This document shows positions 41,575 through 54,759 of a stretch of 64,000 nt of DNA, one piece after another; the first letter of the stretch is position 1, and every line of letters starts with the position of its first letter. The translations under genes were made by a program, and so were the position numbers. Source of the DNA: Phytophthora colocasiae (lineage: Eukaryota; Oomycota; Peronosporomycetes; Peronosporales; Peronosporaceae). The notes beneath the pieces are model-generated. The model made no database searches, had not been told where the DNA came from, and saw only the letters and a program-made list of their open reading frames with translations. The stretch lies in contig JAGKQI010000104.1 of the NCBI GenBank assembly GCA_018806915.1, positions 1,612,001 through 1,676,000 on the forward strand, given 5' to 3'.

Positions 41575-41945
41575 GGTCTAGCAAATGCGGCCAGGAACAT
41601 GATGATCGCTTGTTGAAGAATCGTGATGGAGGCTTCTCGTATTCAATCACTATGTAGCTCTTCTTGTCTTTATCTGCATTGAACCATTTCTCATCAACAG
41701 GTATGACGTCTACCTTTTCATTATTGTCTCGTCCACATTGGAGAGAGCGAACTCAAACCGACGGAATTTGCTTTCTGTCAGCGCCGGTTTGATGCAGCTT
41801 GAACGCCGTAACAGGACCCTTTTTTGCAGAGTTGTCGAGATACCTGCGTTCGCAGCCGTGTGGCGGACAGCCTGACGCTCCGTTACAGGAACTGCTCGTA
41901 GCTTGGCACACACTTCCGAGCGATCGCGTCGTTTTCTACTGCTTT
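41575..41945 (-). pseudogene. Mariner-like transposase fragment
   Basis: Minus-strand pieces read LTESKFRRFEFALSNVDE and then, shifted, VIPVDEKWFNADKDKKSYIV. The VDEKWF..KD motif carries the first catalytic Asp of mariner-like transposases. Both ends of the protein are missing. This region would be the catalytic part absent from the mariner copy at 9772, but family identity between them is unproven. Confidence 0.6.
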
Positions 41946-41999
41946 TTGCCTTGATATTATTTTCCAGGTGTCCTTAGCGCCTGAATCAGCTCTAGCCGT

Positions 42000-42320
42000 T
42001 TGGAGTAACCATCAGAGGTTGGTCATTGATGCAGTTTTTGCGCTCTTGTTTTCTATTACCTTAATAAAGCTCTCGGGCATTGAATCCGCTAGCTTCTCAA
42101 GTACTTCTTTACCATTCATGCAGTACAGCCACTCGTATGTCAGACACGCACGTTTACTGTTTCTTGTCATTGTCGTAGAGTATACGTGACAAAATTGCTC
42201 ACAGGTTATCAATTGGATTTACAACCGGGGAACGTGCGAGCCATTTCTTCACAGTAATGTCTTGTTGAAAGATAAACTCAATTCCGAAGTGCTTGTTGGC
42301 GTACTGTAGCCGGTGTGTTT
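42000..42320 (-). pseudogene. Tc1-like transposase, C-terminal fragment
   Basis: On the minus strand, HFGIEFIFQQD (second catalytic Asp), ARSPVVNPIDNL (the degenerate SPDLNPIEN motif) and EVLEKLADSMPESFIKVIEN appear in order with stops between them. It abuts, in opposite orientation, the N-terminal Tc1 piece at 42330. Confidence 0.65.
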
Positions 42321-42329
42321 ACATAGTGA

Positions 42330-42830
42330 ATGGAGTTTGTTTTCCAACAAGAACAGCCAACTCAGGACTAAAATCTTAGTCCGGAAGGCAGCAGCTGGGG
42401 CGCGCAACTTAAAGAGGAGACCGCATGTGCGCACTATTCAGAAAGTTTTAGAGCGTGTGGACTGGATGCAGTATACAAAGATGGACAATACCCTTGACCT
42501 AACAAGCGATCACGTTTGGAGTGCGCGTAGCCATGTCTACTCAACCCCAAGAACGTTAGGCCAAACGTCATGTTTTTTTATGAAAAGAAGTGGAACCTCG
42601 ACGGCCCCAACGGATACCAGAAGTACTGGCAAGATCTTCGGCTCCCTAAACGACAAAAGGTGCGTCGACAAAATGGTGATGGTGGCGGTGGTGGTGGTGT
42701 GTGTGTGTGTGTGGGGGGGGTAGTGGTAAGTAACACGGTGGGGTGTGCTTTTTTGGCGTCCTTGAGTGTGATTACCCGGGCCACAGTCTGGTCTGTGCGC
42801 CCAACCGCACGATAGCGTGGTAGAACCATT
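42330..42830 (+). pseudogene. Tc1-like transposase, N-terminal/central fragment
   Basis: On the plus strand, RTIQKVLERVDWMQYTKM, then in another frame FFYEKKWNLDGPNGYQKYW (first catalytic Asp region) and RQKVRRQNGDGG. The MVWG motif that should follow is replaced by a GT/GGT-rich microsatellite (42675-42725), probably by slippage. Oriented head-away from the C-terminal fragment at 42000-42320: an inversion or two nested copies. Confidence 0.65.
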
Positions 42831-45029
42831 CTGCTTGATGCTGTCTCTTGATTCGCTCGCGTCTTCGTCTTCAACGCGTGATCTAGGCAGCATCTTTGAG
42901 ACTGCCAACCAAAACTTGTATAATGATAACAGCCCATCATTCTGAATACTTCCTCTGATTGCAACAAAAGGAAAAGAACCGTCTATAATTATGTCAAATC
43001 AGCTGCTATCGATTCTCTTATTGGACTAGAATGATGCTGACGATCACGGCTTTCCACCTATACTACAATATCAACACAACTCGTTCTCGTTCCTCCACCA
43101 TTCACTTCTAAAGACAACACGTCACACCTCTAACTTTTGTAAGATCCCAGCGGCCTGGTGCCCGTTACGGCACTAACCTGATCGACCTAGAGCACCGGGA
43201 ATTCATCGACGAGATGCTAGAGCGTAGTATCGACAGCGTACTACCCTGACGACTGTGCTCAGAGCTGGCGAGGAGGTGGACCTTATAACTGACCATCGAT
43301 CTGAATATTTGTGTTTTTGTATGATGATTAGGGCATGATCATTTTGTAGTAGTGTTAAATTTACTAATTTACTAACTTGTATGAGAGTCAAACGACCGCC
43401 ATCGATATCCCTACCGTTAGCAAAAAGCAGCAGCAATAGGAAACAAACTGGGGTGCGTGAAAACTTTAGTCGCAGATTGTACGTGTAGTCAATACTGTAT
43501 GTTCGTAGTCAAAGGCGGTAGCCCAACACCAAGATTTGCAGTCATATTATAAAGCACCATATTTATAATTACGTCATATTAATCATCATTATCACTGCAG
43601 CTATGATCACTTCCAATATCGTCGTCCGAGTCAACTTCATCCTGTATTTCTCCCGTAACCGAATCACGCTATATGTATCTACTTCTATCTCTATACCTTC
43701 TGTCACACCGAGGGTGTCCATCATCTATCGAGCTCTCGAATTGAGGTCATACTAGATGATGCAGACAGCGCGAACCAACAAGAGGCAATCCACCCAATCA
43801 CACCGATACTCTGTCTAGTTTAGTAGGTAGCGAAGGAGAGGAGGTTAGTTACTTGTAGGCAACAAAAGCCGAAGTGAAGTGTACCAGGAAGGTAGAGCGT
43901 CTGGCACTTGACTTGCTCTCACCCTTATTCTTTGGTTCGCCCAATAGCACTGTGAAAGTCCGTCAACCGACTTTCAAAAGGCTTTTTATTGCAGGTACGC
44001 TGTAGCCAGCCCTTTAATGCATTGTGTTAAAGTATAAAATAAACAAACTTTAACAACCTCCCTGCTTATTTACATAACTTTCATACTCAAAAGTCATATT
44101 TCGAGTAACTAAAGCTAACTCATTATCATCAGATCTCAAAATTTGCAGAACCTGCTTTTTCAACTTGACCTGTGAAATGCTGCTGTACAGGAGTGGAAGC
44201 ACTCTTTGGCATGCCAAACGTCATGTTTATAGAAAAGTCCGTATATGCAAGCCGTCCACTTACTCTCAGGATGGCGTAAGAGGAACCTAAAGACGGCTGA
44301 TGAGATCCGGGCGAAGAAATGACATTAGAAAAATAAGAACTGTTCCGTCACTGCGAAGGCTCTAACCATTAGCCTCGCTACTAGATAAGAAACTTCGTCG
44401 CAGAGAGCAAAACACCAGACGCGACATTGATGCAGCTCTAAATGGACATGAGGGATACAGACTTGTAATTGAACACTATCGCGAACTCGGTGAAACTTTG
44501 ACCGGTGTGCAGGTGGCGTAGAGTGAACGCTGCAATGCGACTACTGAAAGAACTCCCGAGTCGCACTTAGATGGTCGTGTAGTATCTTGCAGTATCGTGG
44601 TGGGTTCGTTGTCTTGGCATTATGACCCTCACCAGAATCGGGAGATTAGGGTGACGAGAGGTTAAACTTGCTTGAGTCTGGTGTCAGAATTCGAGAAGTC
44701 ATTCCAGGAACGTTCAGGTGTCAGGTCCTCTGACAAACAAGTGTGTTACTTGTACTGGTGGTCGTAGCCAGACTATTAAACCACAAGAATCTGATATCGG
44801 TGTCTGGATATCACAAATCCAGTACCCAGATACCTGACGTTCAGAGATAATCAAAAAAATACACACAGTCCAAAGATATAGAAATATATACAGTCGTTCT
44901 TATTGTCCTGACCCTTGAATGACGAGCTACTCCAGGGACTTGTATTCAGGAGAAAATATTAATTTCACCAATGAATCCGTGAATTTTATTGCAGACCTGT
45001 GAAATGCACACGCACAAGAGACAGTCTCC
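42831..45029. other. Repeat-rich gap
   Basis: 43290-43470 is copy B of the dispersed repeat found inverted at 33930-34140. 43150-43251 reads RPGARYGTNLIDLEHREFI and stops; it is coding-like but unidentified. From 43500 to 45029 I see no gene or recognised transposon. Confidence 0.4.
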
Positions 45030-45084
45030 CAAAGAATCTATGCGACGAAGACCACACGGTGGTCTTCGTCGCATAGATTCTTTG
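45030..45084. repeat. Perfect 26-bp inverted repeat, 3-nt loop
   Basis: 45030-45055 is exactly complementary to 45059-45084; the loop is ACG. The arm reads CAAAGAATCTATGCGACGAA plus GACCAC. No mismatch. Confidence 0.95.
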
Positions 45085-45656
45085 TCCACATGTACATGTA
45101 TCCAGTCAGTCGATGTGTGGCCCACATTCACAAATCCGTGCATCCTCACAAGCACACGCGGCGACATGGGGCGGCAGGATGCGTTTTGTTTCGGCATCCA
45201 GGACACAGGACAGCTGATCATACTGCAGTACCTGTAGCGTCTCGCTCAAGATGACATGCTGAAGGAGTGTCAAAGCTGGGCGCATGGAGACTGTCTTGTT
45301 TGATGTAACTTAACCCGAAAGGGCAGCCGCAGGCTGCTGTTTTTTTCGTCTAGAGAGTACAACTCGCGTGATCAACACTGCACGTGCAGCTCCGGAGGAC
45401 GGTGGGAGCCTCGACACCAACAAAGATGATCCTGAGATATTGCGTGGGCAGAGTTAATGGAAGCGAAGCCTACCTAATGACATTTCGGTATTTACGCTAT
45501 CGAACAAGAGTCACCTGTCGCTGGGAAGAGCGGTATACCGGTGGCTCTTTACGAACTAGAACATGATGATGCGTACGTGTTGTTCATTGATACTGACGTT
45601 CACTTATTGCTGTGTTTATAGGTAGATCTATCTAAACGACCGGCGGTCCAGACATC
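45085..45656. other. Gap before MULE 2
   Basis: Minor frames only; nothing recognised. Confidence 0.3.
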
Positions 45657-45986
45657 CTACTCCCTCAGCAATGCATGACCAGCAAGAGGTGGCCGACCTG
45701 TGGTCTGGGGAGCAGGTCCAACGGTGCTTCTCTTTCGCTTGATCGTACGCCGATTCACTAAGACTTCGTCGCCATTGCTGTTGATGCGATCGCGAACTTG
45801 CATGGCGAAAAGGCGGTGAACGCATATCGCATATTTGAAATGGTAAGCACATGGACATGTTTGCGTTGACATGTTAACCGGCCAACCTGTTTCAGGCTGG
45901 TTCTTATGCTCCATACGCGCAGTGTTGACTCCGACTTGAGCCGAGACTTGTAGAGTTTCCTGCATGCAGTTCGCCGCCGTATTGTA

Positions 45987-46617
45987 TGTAACAGGTTGGG
46001 CTCTTCTCGCTGCGCCAGCGGGTCGTTAGCCGTGTACTGTGCCGGGTGGTCTTCCAGCGATCGGGTGCTGATCAGCACTCTTACTTCAACGCCCTTCAGG
46101 CTCGGTTCACCGCGCCGGCCCGTTCGTGTCTGTTGCACCACGAACTGCCTACTTGTATTAAAAGAACGTAATAGAGTCTACTCCTCCTTACTTGTGCTCT
46201 GGTCCTCGTGCTTCCGTAGCGTCACCTGCTGCTCCCCAGGTCCCACAGAAATCGCTTCTGGACCAAAACCAATCCGAACCCACGTGTTCGCTGCTGGCTG
46301 TCCACGAAGTCAGCCGCCTGCGGACCCAACTGGTTCCTCTCCGTCCGCACTTGGTCACTCTGCGTTGCGTGTGGGCCACTTGTGCTCCACGCGGTTTCTT
46401 TCAAAGTGAAGTCTGGATCCTCGCGGACAAAAGCCACGCGCTGCTGCCCAGGACCGCTGGTTTCATTGGATATCCACCGAGCTCGTCCGCTGGCGTTATT
46501 CTCATTGGTCCTCATCGAAGTCCGTGGGAGGTCAAAGTCACAGACCGCTCCACACATCCTTCGTCTATCAAATGAGCAGCTCAGACCTTGTGTTGATCCA
46601 GAAGTCCACTTGTTACA
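45987..46617 (-). repeat. 3' LTR of Gypsy element 2
   Basis: 631 bp; matches 54760-55392 except for a 2-bp indel (CTGCGCCAGC versus CTGCCTGCCAGC) and a few substitutions. Confidence 0.92.
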
Positions 46618-49600
46618 CGCCTTCATCCACTCCAAGGTCTTCCATGACCTTTCCGCTGTTGAAGAGCTTTTCGTACTCAGTGATGGATACCCATCTCCCG
46701 TCACCGTCGCATGTACCATTGTCTTGTTGTTGTTGCAAATCTTCTCGCCTTGGTCGTAGCAAGCACTCCAGGACATACTGTCCGGCCTTGTTTCTCCTGC
46801 GTCGGCGTCGCACTTCCACCAGAGGCTCACTTGTTGTGTCGGCTGAAATCGCGTCTGCCACTGTTGTTGAAGATCGTTTCGTGCGCGTCGCGCATAGGCT
46901 GTGTTAATCGTACGCCGCTGGTCGTGCAGACGAAGCTGCCGCCTTGACATCTTCTTCCCATCGGTACGCGCTTTCATACTCCAGCTGTTCTTCCAAATCT
47001 CGGCCTACGGCCTCGAGAAAAATTGCCGGTCGCCGATACGTTACCAAAAAGGAAACGTGCGCTATAAATTGCTCGTGGTTCTCATCATCGTCTTCACGGT
47101 CCACCAAAAAGTTTTCATATCCTGCCGACTCCACGATTCTCAACGGACCAAGCCACTGGTGAACAAACTTGGAAGCCTTCGGACCACGCGGAGGTTGGAA
47201 CATCCACACACGATCTCCCGGCCCGGAGTCGCTCTTCTTTCGCACTTTCTTGTTGTAGTATCGAGCCTGGCGTCGTTGCTCACGGGCGCTAGCTTGTTTA
47301 GCACACCTTTAATGTACTCAGTAGTCGTTGATGATGCTTCACTAACTCACCGGCTTCCGTAACTCTTGTTGCTCGTAGTAATTCGTTTGGGGCTCGTAAT
47401 CGTCGACCCATCATAAGTTCATTCGGGGAAAGCAATACAGTCGAGTGGCGCCCCGAATTGTAAGCATACACGGTGTAATCGACCCACGTATCCCAGTCTC
47501 TTTGGGCCTCGTCACTCATGTAAGTTGCGACGCAGTCCTTCCACGTCCGGTGGAATCGTTCGACTAAGCCAATCATTTGTGGTCGATAGGGAACGGGATT
47601 GATCTGCTGCGCTTGAAGAAGTATTACCAGCTCCTCGATCACCTTTCCCACTAGCTCAGGGGCACCGTCCGTTAGAATTTCTCTAAATGGCCCAAAGCGT
47701 AATACCACTTGCTTCATCAAAAATGCCGCGATGCTCTCGACCGTGTGTTACTTAACCGCGATAGCCACTGCGTAGCGGGTTACGTATTCAACAGTAGCGA
47801 TCACATATCGTACTCCGCCGTCAGTACTCGGTAGCGGACCCGCAATATCTAATGCCCACCTATCGCCAACATCGCCTCCGCGTAAACTTCTTAGTGGTGG
47901 CACCACTTCCCGTGGACGTGCTTTCCGGCTGCCACACTCATGGCATCCGAGTACCCAACGTCGTACTTCCTCTTGTAAATTCGGCCACCAATAAAGCTGT
48001 GTGATCCTCACGTACGTGTGAGCGCTCCTGAGATGCCCGGCCCACACACATGACATTCTTTAAATACTGTCGCCCAGAGAGCTAGCGGTAGTATAATTCG
48101 TCGTTGATCCGACGTCACGATTACTACCAAGCCGTACATTTTACGAATCGGCCGACCCTGGTGCGTGCCTGATCACAACATCCGCTGCACCATACCGCTC
48201 TTTGCCTGTGCGTCCATTATGTCCGCGTCTGTTAGCTGCAGCGTCGGTTACTTCGCTCGCTACTCTCGTGCAGCTTCGGCCGCTGCTTCTCGCCCCACGT
48301 TTTGCGTAGTGACCGACTCTGACTGTTGTACCACTTCCCCTTCTCGTTCCATCACCTGGCGTTGTACGTTGGTACCACCAAAGGCGGATTGGCTTCTACT
48401 ATGTACAATATCGCTGCTGTGGCCTGCCGCAGCCGCTTTTCCTTCCTCCGTGTTGTTCTTCTGCGTCTCGCGAGTATCAGGAGGTAGATTTGTATGCTTC
48501 ACCGCGGTGTCCTTTGCACCACCGGTTACACTATACCGCCCAAGTAACAGTCTTCTGCTGCTTTGTTTTCGCTGTGCCCGCCACTGTTGTATCCATTGTA
48601 GTCGTATCCGCAGCCGTTGTCCGGTTGTTAGCCGTCGCTGCTCTGGGTCTCCCGCCCCCTCCACTTGTACGTTTCTGCGTGTGGGGCTTCGTCGCCAAAA
48701 TGTCGTAGTGTACTGGTACTTCAGTCGCCGCCGTTTCTTCAGTTGCTCTGCTTTCCATCTCCGCTTCGGCTTGCATACGCCGTTTAGCTCCTCTCGTCAA
48801 TGGGCGTGTCGCTTCACTGGTCGCCCTGGATTCTGCTGGTGCTGGTTTATTCGACCGACTCTTCCTTGAAGGACTCTCACCATTAGACCCTGATAGTGGT
48901 AATTGCACAGCCATAGCCTCAATCTCCACCTGAGGTTCCACTCCTGCGACTAGTGTGTCCTTGTGACTCGCTCCACCTTCGCCTTGACTTTCTGCGACGG
49001 CCTACTGCCGCTCGCGATTTACTCACAACTGGCGCTCAAGATAGCACATCAGCAACCACATTCGTGTTACCGGGTCTGTACTTTACCTCGAAATCAAATT
49101 CCTGTAGCGTAAGAGCTCAGCGGTGCAGTTTCCCTGTCAAATTGGGACTGGTCATCAGCCACTTAAGCGCTGCATGGTCCGTAATAATCTCGAATCGGCG
49201 GCCATACAGGTACGGGCGAAAGAGCTTAATGGCCCATACTACAGCAAAGCACTCAAGTTCAGTGATCCCGTACTCACTCTCTTTTACACTGTTCACCTTG
49301 CTAGCAAACGCGATTGGCTGCCACCCAACGCCCTGATCCTGCATCAGACATGCTCCGAGGCCTGTCTTGCTCGCATCTGTCGCTAAACGGAATGGAAGCC
49401 GGAAGTATGGATACACCAGTAGTGGCTTCGCCGTCGACAAGGCCTTCACGTCGTCAAACGCAGCCTTCTGCGCCTCTACCCATTCCCATGCAACGCCCTT
49501 CTTTAGTATTTCGTGATTGGTGCCATGATCGTACCGAACCCGCAAACAAATCGTCGGTAGTAGCCGGCAAGGTGGGCGAATCGCTTGGCTTCCACAGCGT

Positions 49601-51108
49601 CGGTTGGTGTCGGAAACTCCCGTACTGCGGTAATATTACGATCCAAAGGTCGCACCCCTTCGCTACAAGTACTCCATCGTCTGAGTTGCGAACTTGCACT
49701 TCTAAAGCTTCAGTATCAGACCTGCGCGTTGAAGACGCTCTAACACCGCTGCCAACTCCACAATATGCCGCTCGATTTCTCCTCGCGTAAATACCACGAT
49801 ATCATCAAGATATTAAAGGCAGGTAGACCAAGTCAGACCTCTTAATACTTCGTTCATTTGGAACGTCGATGGGGCGTTCGTTAACCCAAAGGGCATCTGT
49901 ACAAATCGATACAATCCTTTCTTAATGGTGAACGCGGTTTTATAGCGATCTTCCGGAACTACTAGGATCTGCTAGTATCCTGCTCGTAGGTCCAGTGTCG
50001 TGAACAACAATGCGCCTCCCAGCGCCTCGAGAGTCTCGTCTATCCGCGGCAGTGGATATACATCCTTTTTAGTAATCTTGTTGAGTGCTCTGTAATCCAC
50101 ACAGAAGCGGACCTCGCCGTCCTTCTTGCGGAAAAGCACGACTGGAAATCCCCAACCTCCGTTTCCTTCTTCTATCACCCCGGCGCGCAACATCTTCTCT
50201 ACATTGCTGTTGATAATTCCGTCCTCCGTCTGAGCCTGTCGTCTTCTTTTGAGCATAATTGGGGAAGCATCTCCAGTATCGATGTGATGGTGCACATCTA
50301 GGGATGTAGCGGGAGGACATTCATTCGCGTTTTCCGTCAGTGAACGGTACGCGCGCAGCAACTTGAATATCAACTGGCGTGTTTTCGGTTCCTTGCTACC
50401 TATATCCACGTCTGCTTCATCCGGTAAGGGCGTCTCATTGTCTCCAAGTGTATCCAACCAGGTCTTCACTTGCGCAGTATTCAATTGGCCGTCCGTAGCG
50501 AGGATCTCCATATCGTCGTCTACAGGTATCCATGAACCTAACTCTTTTTTGTTCGGTATTTTCATTGACTTGGCGTTAGTATTGATGGCGGGAACCCACG
50601 CTTGTCCATTCCGTGCCGTAGTCACCGTCGCAGTTAACAACACAGATCCAATGTGCCTCGTAGGTATGAAAAGGCCTCGTTCTCCGTCTTCTGCTGACAC
50701 TGAGACCGCTACCGGTGTCACCGTGTTACCCTCCAGCGCCGTCCTTCGTACCATGCGTACAGCCGCTGTCTTTGCTCCATTCTCGCTGTCGTATGGAATC
50801 ACCACGGCTCGGTCTGCATCCGCATAGCGCACTTCCTGTCTATTGAAATCCATTGTGGCTCCTCGAGCTTGCATAAAGTCTACTCCCAGCAGAAATTCCT
50901 CCTCACAGCCCGATATGATGCACGCATCTACCGTCAGCTTCTCACCAAATACCGTCTCGAAATTAAATCGCCACACACCAACCACATCTAGCAGAAAACC
51001 TCCGATGCCCTCAACGTAGTCGATAGCAGCCTTGTTGGAGATCTTGTCGCCGTAAAGCATCCCGTCGGTACCCGCAACAGTGTATCGCGCTCCACTATCA
51101 AATTTCAC
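46618..51108 (-). pseudogene. Gypsy 2 pol: protease, RT, RNase H, integrase
   Basis: Read leftwards. The protease has KFDSGARYTVAG at its head and EEFLLGVDFMQARG at its end. The reverse transcriptase has VVLFRKKDGEVRFCVDYRAL, PFGLTNAPSTF and YLDDIVVFTRGE (active site at ~49805, with an adjacent stop). RNase H reads LATDASKTGLGACL and ITDHAALKWLM. The integrase zinc region reads GHLRSAHTYVRITQLYWWP and CHECG; its core is WALDIAGPLP (Asp), ILTDGAPEL (Asp) and LVERFHRTWKD (Glu), with all three acidic residues present. The C-terminal domain (DRVWMFQPPRGPKASKF, WLGPLRIVE) is followed by a tail without chromodomain. Stops and shifts occur throughout. Confidence 0.85.
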
Positions 51109-51114
51109 TCGTCG

Positions 51115-54100
51115 TTAAACTCCATTCACGCCCATGATAGCGGTTGGTAGTCCATCATCAGCTCCCACGTATTCCACTATGTCCCCGGTTATCGTGCCCG
51201 ACGCCGTTGGGGACACACGCTGCTGTTTCACCAAGCGTACTCGTGTGGTTTCCATTTGTTTCAAGGACACTCCGTCTAATTGTCGTCGCTGGCACCGTGC
51301 TTGGAGCTCCTTTATTGCTTCCTGTGCATCATCGTGCCGTTTAGTTCGTAGTGCCGTAGCCACACGCTCTCGTTCGATTGAACTTTCTTGAGCTTCACGT
51401 CGCTGCCGTACTAACAGTGCCTTCACCTTCGCTCTTTTTGTTGCCTTCCGAGCGCGTTTACGCTCTTGACGTTGAACAGTGATGTCTACACCCATGCCAT
51501 CGCTTTTGCCGGCGTGTATTACATCCGAACTCCCATCTACTACGTTCTGGACGGCGCTGATCCCATCGCTTTCAGGTGGTCGTGGCTCCGACGCCGTCTG
51601 ATTACCTTCGGCCGTAGCTTCTACTGTGGAGCAATCAGCTTTTGCTGTTTCCTCAACCGATACAGCCGCTGCCGCCAACGGCACAGCAGGACGTTGTGAA
51701 GCCTCCGCAAGATTCACCGTCACTTCAGTACAGTATCAGGGCGTCGTCGCAAATCTTCCAGTATCGCTCATGCGGATGCCCTTCGCGCGCCGGATGGTTC
51801 GTCGTTCCCGTTCCTCATCTTCGCGTTTGGCGCGCGTGAAGCGCACAGCGGCTATTGTGGGTCGCGTCGTCGCCACATAGAGTGTAGCTCTTCTAACGTC
51901 TTCCTCAACCGCATCCCTCAGTAACTTCGCAAATTGACCATTGTTGGGCTTCAGCTCCTCCTGCTCGTCCATCGTCTCTTTCATCTTCATTTCTTCGTTC
52001 CCATTCATCATCGCTCCTTCGTTCTCATTCGTCATCGTTCCTTCGTTCTCATTCGTCATCGTTCCTTCGTTCTCATTCGTCATCGTTCCTTCGTTCCCAT
52101 TCGTCATCGTCTCATAGTCCTCGTTCCTACTCATCGTCACGCTCGGTTCAGCGGTATCCACGAGTAAGTTCACATCGTCTTGCTCGCTCGTTTCCACCGC
52201 TTGTTGGGGATACCGGGCAATCCCAGGACGCCCTACTCCCCCTACGGCGTCCTGCCCTCGTTCCCGTCCCCTTATGCTTCTCCTTGCGCTGAGCCAGGTA
52301 CCCATCGTTTTTTGTCTTGGCACTAGCGTCCGTACAGTCTCGTGCAAGATGTCTGTACTTGTTGCACGCATAACATTTCAGTCCAGTAGTACAATGCATG
52401 GCCCAATGACCTTCGCCCACAAATGTAACACCGCGTGTGACCAGCAGCTGACTTAGATGGTTCCTGCTGCGTTTTGTTTTCTTCCGCGAGCACCTGTCGT
52501 ACTGCAGCCTTCAGCTTTCTCTGAGGCTTCGCTTCGAGTTCATCGTCGCTGGAGTCGGCCGCACGTTTGGGCTTGTTCTTCTTACGAGGCTTCACGACTT
52601 CCTCCTCGTCGCTGGTCTCTTCCACACGCCGGTACTTACTGATTTCCTGGGTCGCGCGTCTTGATCTTCGTCGTCTGATGATTTCGTGTCACGTCGAGCC
52701 TTTGATTTCCGCTCCTTCCGCTTGGTGTCGCCTTTTCTAGCCGTCTTCAAGCGTTTCTGTCCAGTGACTTCAGCCCAGTACCTGGAGTTCCACCTTCGTC
52801 CTGGCGGCAGCTCGTAGTTTCCAGTAATGATGTTCCAAGCGCCCTTCGGGTTCGTGTAAAGGACTAGGCCATCTGGATCAACCGCCGCATAGTTCTTAAT
52901 TCCGTCTGTGGCTCCCGATACTGGAACGTACACGCTTCCTACTCGTGGGAGAGTTACTGTACGTGCTGTAGTGGCGTCTGGAGGTGCCGTTTCCGAAATA
53001 GCAGCTGTTGCTTGTGTCTGCCCCACCGCTTGGCCGATGTTCACCAAGTTCTCCATCGGGATCATCGATTTCTGTGGCTCTGATCACGGCTTCTTCCATG
53101 TTCTCGGGCTCCTGCTGCTTGACAAGTTGCCTAGTGGTCTTATCCATACCACGGTAGAACTGGGCCATCAGCACTCGTTCACTCACACGACTACGCCCCG
53201 CTGCCTTCCGTAGAGCTGCTGCGTAGTTTGCATGCGATTCATTATTGCCGCGGGCACGCGTGTTCACTCGATACTCCGCCAATGAAATGTCTTCCTTGGG
53301 CCCATACCGCCGCAGCAACGCTTGTTTTAAGTGCGTCCAGGTCCTTTCGGTATCCGTCAGCCTTCGATTAAAGTCCACCCACCAACTAGCTGCATCCCCC
53401 ATCAGCTTGTTTCCAAGGATGAAGTAAAGTGTATGGTTGCTCCATTCTTCACGGCCAGACTCACGTGCACCTTGTAGCGCCAAATCGATCCGATCGGTCC
53501 ACGTAGACACGGACGCGCCTGCCGTCGGTGAGAACGTCGGCAACTCTAGATCCTTCACATTACCTCGACGGTTTGCTCTAACTGGCTCCCGGCGTCGCTC
53601 TTGTCTCCTCTCCCGGCGTTCTTCGGACTTTCTCCGTCCGTGTCGCTGCCTCCGTCCCCGTGGTTCGTGTTGTCCTCGCCCGTGCTGCCGTTGTGGTCGG
53701 TCCCTCTCGTCAGACCCGCTGCTGGAGCTATCTTCGGAACTGTTCCTTCTGGCACGTCGTCGATCGTGTCCGTAGTGTCGATAATCGTCTGACTAGTCAC
53801 TACTTGATGACGAAGAAGCCCCCCCCCCTCCACCAGGTTGTTCACGTCGCTCGTCTCGCTGTCGTGGTGGTGGTGCTGGTCGGCTTCGAGATCTTCTTCG
53901 TTCAGGACTTGGCTGCCGTCGTGGTGCGCCTCCCCGTTCTGGTTCCCCTTGATCTCGACGACGTTCTTGTTGGTGCCGTTCCAGCCTCTCATCCGGCCCT
54001 TGGTTAGCGTTGCTGTTCCCATCACGGCGAATTGGCCGGTAATTCTCGTTACGCTGCGGCTGTAACAGCCGGATCTCGTCCCGTAGTGCTTCTAGGAACC

Positions 54101-54750
54101 CCATCATTACTTCCATGTGCCTCTGTTCTCGTACGTGAACATTGACGTCTTGCGGCAGGACCGCCTCTGCTGGTAGCTCGTTTTCCTGCTCCAGATCAGC
54201 TACTGGTGGTCTTGTCTCAGCACGACCTTCTTTATCATTATCGCGGCCATTTTGATCAGTGTCGTGCCGTACTGCTTCTTGGGCTGGAGCTCCTCCAGGT
54301 GCACCACGCGAGTGGACCGATTATTCTCAAATGCCGTAGTATCGTTTCCTAATACGGCATCGATGAGCGCTTGTCCACTATCGAAAGCTGGCTCTGCTTC
54401 GCCTCCCGCTTGCACTAGGCGGAAGTAGCGCTCCGCAGCCGCACGCTCCTTCTGCACTCGACTCCGTGTCCAGACTGCCGACTCGTTGGAGGCACCTGTA
54501 GGCGCCACCCGCTTCTCCTCATAGTCTTCCGGGCTAATCGTTTCTGCGTCGCTGCGGCTTGACTCGGCCTCACTCCCCTTGTCGTCAGCGTGTTTTTTTC
54601 GCTCGTGTACTTTCCTCCGTTTGGAGCTGCTCGTTCTCGACGGCGTTTTCTTCTTCGTAGATCTCTCCCGCGTCGTTTTTCGGAGTTTCCCCATCGATTC
54701 CGGTACTGGCTTCCGCAGACGTCTCTCGTGTTGCAAGACAGGCCCCTGTA
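51115..54750 (-). pseudogene. Gypsy 2 gag region
   Basis: The leader segment is Ser/Arg/Glu-rich (54720-54200), then Asp/His/Arg-rich (54116-53560). The capsid-like part (53558-52896) reads LPTFSPTAGASVSTWTDRI and GDAASWWVDFNRRL, typical of Gypsy gag. A zinc knuckle CYACNKYRHLARDC lies at ~52340. A coding tandem repeat (52000-52110) follows, then a basic helical segment (51723-51115). The frame changes several times. The gag region is long, about 3.6 kb, relative to most Gypsy elements. Confidence 0.7.
52000..52110 (-). repeat. 24-bp coding tandem repeat in gag
   Basis: About four copies of a 24-bp unit encode Asn-Glu-Asn-Glu-Gly-(Thr/Ala)-Met-(Thr/Met). The middle units are identical, which suggests recent slippage. 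Confidence 0.85.
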
Positions 54751-54759
54751 TGACCACCA

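Noticed and set aside
46192..46759. Plus-strand ORFs over the LTR and pol of Gypsy 2 as genes
   Set aside because: They mirror minus-strand LTR/pol sequence, recur in both LTRs and have no domain of their own.
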